The notes beneath the pieces are model-generated. The model made no database searches. It saw only the letters and a program-made list of their open reading frames with translations, and was not told the DNA's origin. Shown piece after piece: positions 60,997 through 64,000 of a stretch of 64,000 bases of DNA (within the stretch, counting starts at the first letter, position 1; each line of letters starts with the position of its first letter). The translations under genes were made by a program, and so were the position numbers. Origin of the DNA: Lactobacillus sp. (GTDB lineage Bacteria; Bacillota; Bacilli; Lactobacillales; Lactobacillaceae); NCBI GenBank assembly GCA_022484695.1, contig JAKVKU010000011.1:50116-114115 (forward strand). The letters run 5' to 3'.

Positions 60997-62460
60997 ATGG
61001 CAAATACACAAGTAACCGATGCCAATGGCAAGCCATACAATCGTATGCTGCTGTTGATCACTGTTATCGTTGGGACTTTTACCACGGTGTTGACCCAAAC
61101 ACTGTTGGCAACGGCTTATCCAACCTTAATGAAAGCATTTGATATCTCCACTTCTACAGTACAGTGGTTAACCACTGGTTTTTTATTGGTCAATGGGATC
61201 ATGATTCCAGTCAGTGCCTATTTGATCAATCGTTTTAATTCTAAGTATCTTTATATTTTTGCCATTTCCGTATTCTTTATCGGAACTTGGTTATGTTATG
61301 TGGCCCCATCATTTTCTATCTTGTTGGCCGGCCGGTTAGTCGAAGCCATCGGTGTGGGGATGTCCATGCCATTGATGCAGACTATCTCCTTATCGATTTT
61401 CCCACCAGAACGCCGTGGTGCGGCCATGGGGATGGCGGGCTTAGCCATCGGTTTAGCCCCAGCCATCGGCCCAACATTATCAGGCTGGGTCATTGACAAC
61501 TATACTTGGCGGACCTTATTTGGCATGATCTTGCCAATCGCCGGGTTAGTCATTGTAGCCTCATTCTTTACGTTGAAGAAAGTATTGAAAACCTCTGATC
61601 CAACCTTGGACATTCCTTCAGTTATCCTATCGACTTTAGGCTTTGGGGGTTTATTATATGGCTTCTCTGAAGTTGGGGATAAAGGCTGGGGCAGTCCAAT
61701 TGTCCTTGGCTTTATCGCCATCGGTGCCATTTTCATCTTCTTATTCGGTCGGCGCCAGTTACACTTGGAACATCCTTTCTTGGAGTTACGGGTCTTTAAA
61801 AATCATACCTACACCGTCGCCACAGTTTTGAGTTCCGTAGTGAATATGGCCATGGTCGGTGTTGAAATGGTCTTGCCATTATATATCCAGACCGTCCGGG
61901 GCGAAACAGCCTTTCATTCTGGCTTAACCCTATTACCAGGTGCTTTAATGATCGGGGTCATGAGTCCAATTACGGGGCAATTATTTGACCGCCTTGGGGC
62001 CAAACGTCTGGGCATCGCCGGCATGGCACTGTTGACTATTGGGACAGCTCCTTTTATCTTCTTAACTAAGAATACCCCCATGGTTGAAGTTGTGATTTTT
62101 TATGCCATTCGGATGTTTGGGATTTCCATGGTCATGATGCCTACCACAACGGCTGGGATGAACGCCTTGTCCTATGATTTGATCAGCCATGGGACCGCGG
62201 TGAATAATACCGTGCGGCAAGTGGCCAGTTCCGTGGGGACCGCGATTCTAATCAGTGTGCTCTCAAATACCACCACCAATGCCATGCCAGGCAAACACTT
62301 GCTGAAGACGTTGCCATTACAATATAAGGACAATGCCATGAGTGCCGTTTTAGGTGGTTATCGGGCTGCCTTCGTGGTCGCTGTCTTATTTTGTGCCGTT
62401 GGCCTAGTGGTCAGCTTCTTGTTGAAAGACAAACACGCAACTGAGGAGGTCCATAACTAA
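60997..62460 (+). CDS. MFS multidrug exporter, DHA2 family (14 TM)
   Basis: 487 residues from ATG 60997 after AAGAAGGG; an in-frame TTG at 60976 precedes that site. Fourteen predicted membrane segments; the DHA2 motif C-like sequence GLAIGLAPAIGPTLSGWVI is present, along with GRLVEAIGVGMSMPL. A proton-driven efflux pump for drugs or toxic compounds. It overlaps the DUF4811 gene by one base (TAATG). Confidence 0.92.
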   Translation: MANTQVTDANGKPYNRMLLLITVIVGTFTTVLTQTLLATAYPTLMKAFDISTSTVQWLTTGFLLVNGIMIPVSAYLINRFNSKYLYIFAISVFFIGTWLCYVAPSFSILLAGRLVEAIGVGMSMPLMQTISLSIFPPERRGAAMGMAGLAIGLAPAIGPTLSGWVIDNYTWRTLFGMILPIAGLVIVASFFTLKKVLKTSDPTLDIPSVILSTLGFGGLLYGFSEVGDKGWGSPIVLGFIAIGAIFIFLFGRRQLHLEHPFLELRVFKNHTYTVATVLSSVVNMAMVGVEMVLPLYIQTVRGETAFHSGLTLLPGALMIGVMSPITGQLFDRLGAKRLGIAGMALLTIGTAPFIFLTKNTPMVEVVIFYAIRMFGISMVMMPTTTAGMNALSYDLISHGTAVNNTVRQVASSVGTAILISVLSNTTTNAMPGKHLLKTLPLQYKDNAMSAVLGGYRAAFVVAVLFCAVGLVVSFLLKDKHATEEVHN

Positions 62461-63191
62461 TGCTGCTATTTCTATTATTAATAGGCATTTTAGCCTTTGC
62501 AATCGTTATGATCGGGATGCCCCGTAGTGCGGCTAAATATTTCTTGGTCTGTCTCTCGTTAGTCTTGAGCTTAGGGTCAATTATCATGTTTTTGGGCAAT
62601 GACGTCAGTCACTGGGGCATGGTGGGAAACACCGTGGTTGATGACCGACCATTGGCCCCTGCAGCCACCGTGCAAGGCACCAATGTTTTGTTGTATAAGA
62701 GCTTAGGCAATGGCAAAGAACGAATTACCATTTATAAAACGAATGCCAAACAAAAAAAGCCCAAGACAACTAAAGCAGATGTGACTACAACGAATAAATT
62801 AACGCGCAGTACGACAATTCAAAATCCGGTTTTGGAACGAACCCGTTATCAATATTCTTATAAAAACAGTTTCTACCGCTTGTTATTTGCCGGGACTAAT
62901 AGTGATAATCGCTTTGTCAAAGAAGCCAATGAGTTCAAGGTCCCTGAAAATTGGGCGGTCTTGAGTACTGATCAAGTGGCTACCTTGCAAAAGCAAGCTA
63001 AAACCACGCAAAAACAGGCACAAGCTAAAATCAAGCAGGCTGTTGCCGCTCAAGTGCAAGCAGCTAAACAAAAAGATCCCAACATGAGTGCTGAACAACA
63101 GCAACAGTTGGTGAAAACCATTGAAGCTGGGGCCAAAAAGCAAATGGCCCAACAGGTTCAAGCCAAATTATTACAGATGTCTTTGAAATAG
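62460..63191 (+). CDS. DUF4811 domain protein, exporter partner
   Basis: 243 residues. Two N-terminal membrane segments (about 2-20 and 25-46) precede an extracellular domain with NTVVDDRPLAPAATVQGTNVLLYKSLG, then a long Gln/Lys/Ala-rich helix (about 175-235) likely to form a coiled coil. The DUF4811 family is regularly encoded next to DHA2 exporters in lactobacilli. Starts at the TAATG junction, so it is coupled to the exporter. Function unknown. Confidence 0.85.
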   Translation: MLLFLLLIGILAFAIVMIGMPRSAAKYFLVCLSLVLSLGSIIMFLGNDVSHWGMVGNTVVDDRPLAPAATVQGTNVLLYKSLGNGKERITIYKTNAKQKKPKTTKADVTTTNKLTRSTTIQNPVLERTRYQYSYKNSFYRLLFAGTNSDNRFVKEANEFKVPENWAVLSTDQVATLQKQAKTTQKQAQAKIKQAVAAQVQAAKQKDPNMSAEQQQQLVKTIEAGAKKQMAQQVQAKLLQMSLK

Positions 63192-63196
63192 TATTG

Positions 63197-63235
63197 AAAA
63201 AGTCCCACGAGTTTAAAGGCTCGTGGGACTTTTTA
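63197..63235 (+). terminator. Terminator of the DHA2/DUF4811 operon
   Basis: AAAAAGTCCCACGAG-tttaaagg-CTCGTGGGACTTTTT, a perfect stem with tracts on both sides; also ends the minus-strand nrdI transcript. Confidence 0.92.
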
Positions 63236-63249
63236 GTCAGGCTATTTTA

Positions 63250-63699
63250 TTATTTGCTGTGGTCTTGTAATACTTGATAGATTCGCTTAACGTCACTTGG
63301 GGTCCCCCGCAGTTCGTAGTCGGCAATGAAAGGAAAGCCAAATTCCGCCGCATATTGTTTAGCGGTGAGGCAATATTGATTATTAAAATTTTTATTGCCG
63401 CTGCCGATGACCCCGAGGCAAAGTTGGCCATTGCTGCCATATTCCAGGTATTCCCGCATGGCATTGGTCATAATTTCTTGGGTGCCGTTATCTACGCCGT
63501 TGCCACCTTCCAGATAAGTGGGCACGAAACAAAAGAATTTAGCCGTTTCTTGAAAGTCAGGGGTTGCATCACTAATTTCCTTGGCCTGGATCAAAGGCGC
63601 CGTTTCATTTGCTGCATGTTGCTGTTCGCCATGGGCCACTAAATTTTGAACAAAAGCGCGGGTATTGCCAGAAATTGAAATATATAAAATGTTGATCAC
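63250..63699 (-). CDS. nrdI: NrdI flavodoxin-like protein
   Basis: 149 residues: MINILYISISGNTRAFVQNL is the phosphate-binding loop of a flavodoxin-type NrdI, and GVIGSGNKNFNNQYCLTAKQYA is the family's flavin loop. NrdI activates the manganese cofactor of class Ib ribonucleotide reductase (NrdEF) and acts as electron donor. The nrdEF genes are not in the window. Single minus-strand gene ending at a shared terminator. Confidence 0.93.
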   Translation of the reverse strand: MINILYISISGNTRAFVQNLVAHGEQQHAANETAPLIQAKEISDATPDFQETAKFFCFVPTYLEGGNGVDNGTQEIMTNAMREYLEYGSNGQLCLGVIGSGNKNFNNQYCLTAKQYAAEFGFPFIADYELRGTPSDVKRIYQVLQDHSK

Positions 63700-64000
63700 G
63701 ATTTCTCACCTTTTTCTTGAAGTAGGTTAACTATAACAATAATTCCAAGGAAAGTTAAGGCAGGGCCAACCGCCTGAGTGACAGGGATAGGCTTGTGAAA
63801 ATGAGAAAAGTGAAGTATTTATTTTAACAAGGGTGTTGACGTGATGGTTATTTTGGGGTATTGTAAACAACAAGAATTGCAAATCAATTAATAAATACTG
63901 TGAAAAGCAAGAGTAATTATGAGTTTATTTTAAAGCGAGCTTCGTAAGGTGTGAGGAAGTCATTTAACTCAAAATGAAAATCAGCTTCGAGTATTGTGAT
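63700..64000. other. Gene-free right-end region
   Basis: No convincing coding frame fits inside the window. It holds the 5' region of nrdI on the minus strand and a promoter that fires to the right (63836-63864). A possible ATG at 63974 has only nine codons before the edge and a poorly spaced GAGGAA, so a gene start there is unproven. Confidence 0.4.
63836..63864 (+). promoter_or_regulatory. Promoter reading off the right edge
   Basis: TTGACG (63836-63841), 17-bp spacer, TATTGT (63859-63864). The gene it drives is outside the window. Confidence 0.6.

Noticed and set aside
1..64000. CRISPR array, tRNA, rRNA, insertion sequence, prophage or toxin-antitoxin pair
   Set aside because: No regular spaced repeats, tRNA-like cloverleafs, rRNA motifs, transposase or phage genes, or recognisable toxin-antitoxin pairs were seen.

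Overview
The window is a gene-dense chromosomal segment of a low- to medium-GC Firmicute, almost certainly a member of the Lactobacillaceae. The evidence is gene content and order: murB, then potABCD, then cdaA-cdaR-glmM and glmS; yebC followed by comGA-GG, a YtxK-type methyltransferase and ackA; GlnQ-type amino-acid ABC transport, NrdI, and a MerR/DHA2/DUF4811 cluster. Strong AGGAGG ribosome-binding sites, frequent TTG starts and short Rho-independent terminators fit the same group. Genus is not assignable from the sequence alone. I saw no rRNA, tRNA, CRISPR array, transposase or prophage gene; the segment looks like stable core chromosome with some accessory transport and resistance modules.

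Layout. 1-1300 (minus): an exonuclease cut by the left edge, and exodeoxyribonuclease III. 1486-4709: murB and a CPA1 Na+/H+ antiporter. 4747-5745 (minus): a quinone-oxidoreductase-like enzyme. 5855-9654: the spermidine/putrescine importer potABCD. 9699-10364 (minus): a DUF1361 membrane protein. 10522-13884: the c-di-AMP/cell-wall operon cdaA-cdaR-glmM. 13938-15086 (minus): an M20 deacylase. 15212-17303: glmS behind a consensus promoter and a glmS self-cleaving ribozyme. 17377-20133: a methyltransferase, an L,D-transpeptidase, a VanZ-like protein and YebC. 20236-24059: the seven-gene comG competence pseudopilus operon. 24218-26438: ytxK-like gene and ackA. 26665-28861: a small membrane protein with an amino-acid permease, and a small unknown protein. 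28862-29384 has no gene but carries promoters and inverted repeats, ahead of a YheO-type regulator. 30276-33870: an adaptor/ATPase/FtsX-type ABC efflux operon. 33997-37602: a YibE/YibF pair, a class I glutamine amidotransferase and a matrixin-like metalloprotease. 37670-44025: NAD(P)-binding protein, then copY, copB, copA, copZ. 44200-47398: an ABC-2 exporter with a TetR regulator. 47457-51184: Hsp20, PPK2 (minus), a secreted five-repeat surface protein, and an NAD(P)-binding protein. 51218-56026 (minus): a MurJ/SpoVB-like flippase, a polar amino-acid (probably cystine) ABC importer and an ECF S component. 56210-60343: glycerol-3-phosphate oxidase/dehydrogenase, a zinc-ribbon protein, DUF2252 (minus) and a low-molecular-weight tyrosine phosphatase. 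60407-63699: MerR regulator, DHA2 exporter, DUF4811 protein and NrdI (minus). The last 300 bases have a promoter that fires off the right edge.

How it works together. Two envelope-precursor steps are linked here: GlmS and GlmM make glucosamine phosphates for peptidoglycan, GlmM shares an operon with the c-di-AMP synthase, and GlmS is controlled by a metabolite-sensing ribozyme. The copper genes form one CopY regulon with operators over the promoters of copA and copB. The most unusual regulatory observations are a CopY/BlaI-type palindrome lying on the -10 of the ytxK-ackA promoter, a perfect inverted repeat spanning the divergent MerR/DHA2 promoters, an intra-operon terminator that probably sets the ratio of binding protein to permease in the amino-acid importer, a likely leaderless mRNA, and two genes (VanZ-like, comGB) whose coding frames have no ATG, GTG or TTG where a start is expected. 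I did not find an unmistakable undescribed system; the strongest leads for novelty are the gene-free 28.9-29.4 kb region and the unrecognised small proteins.
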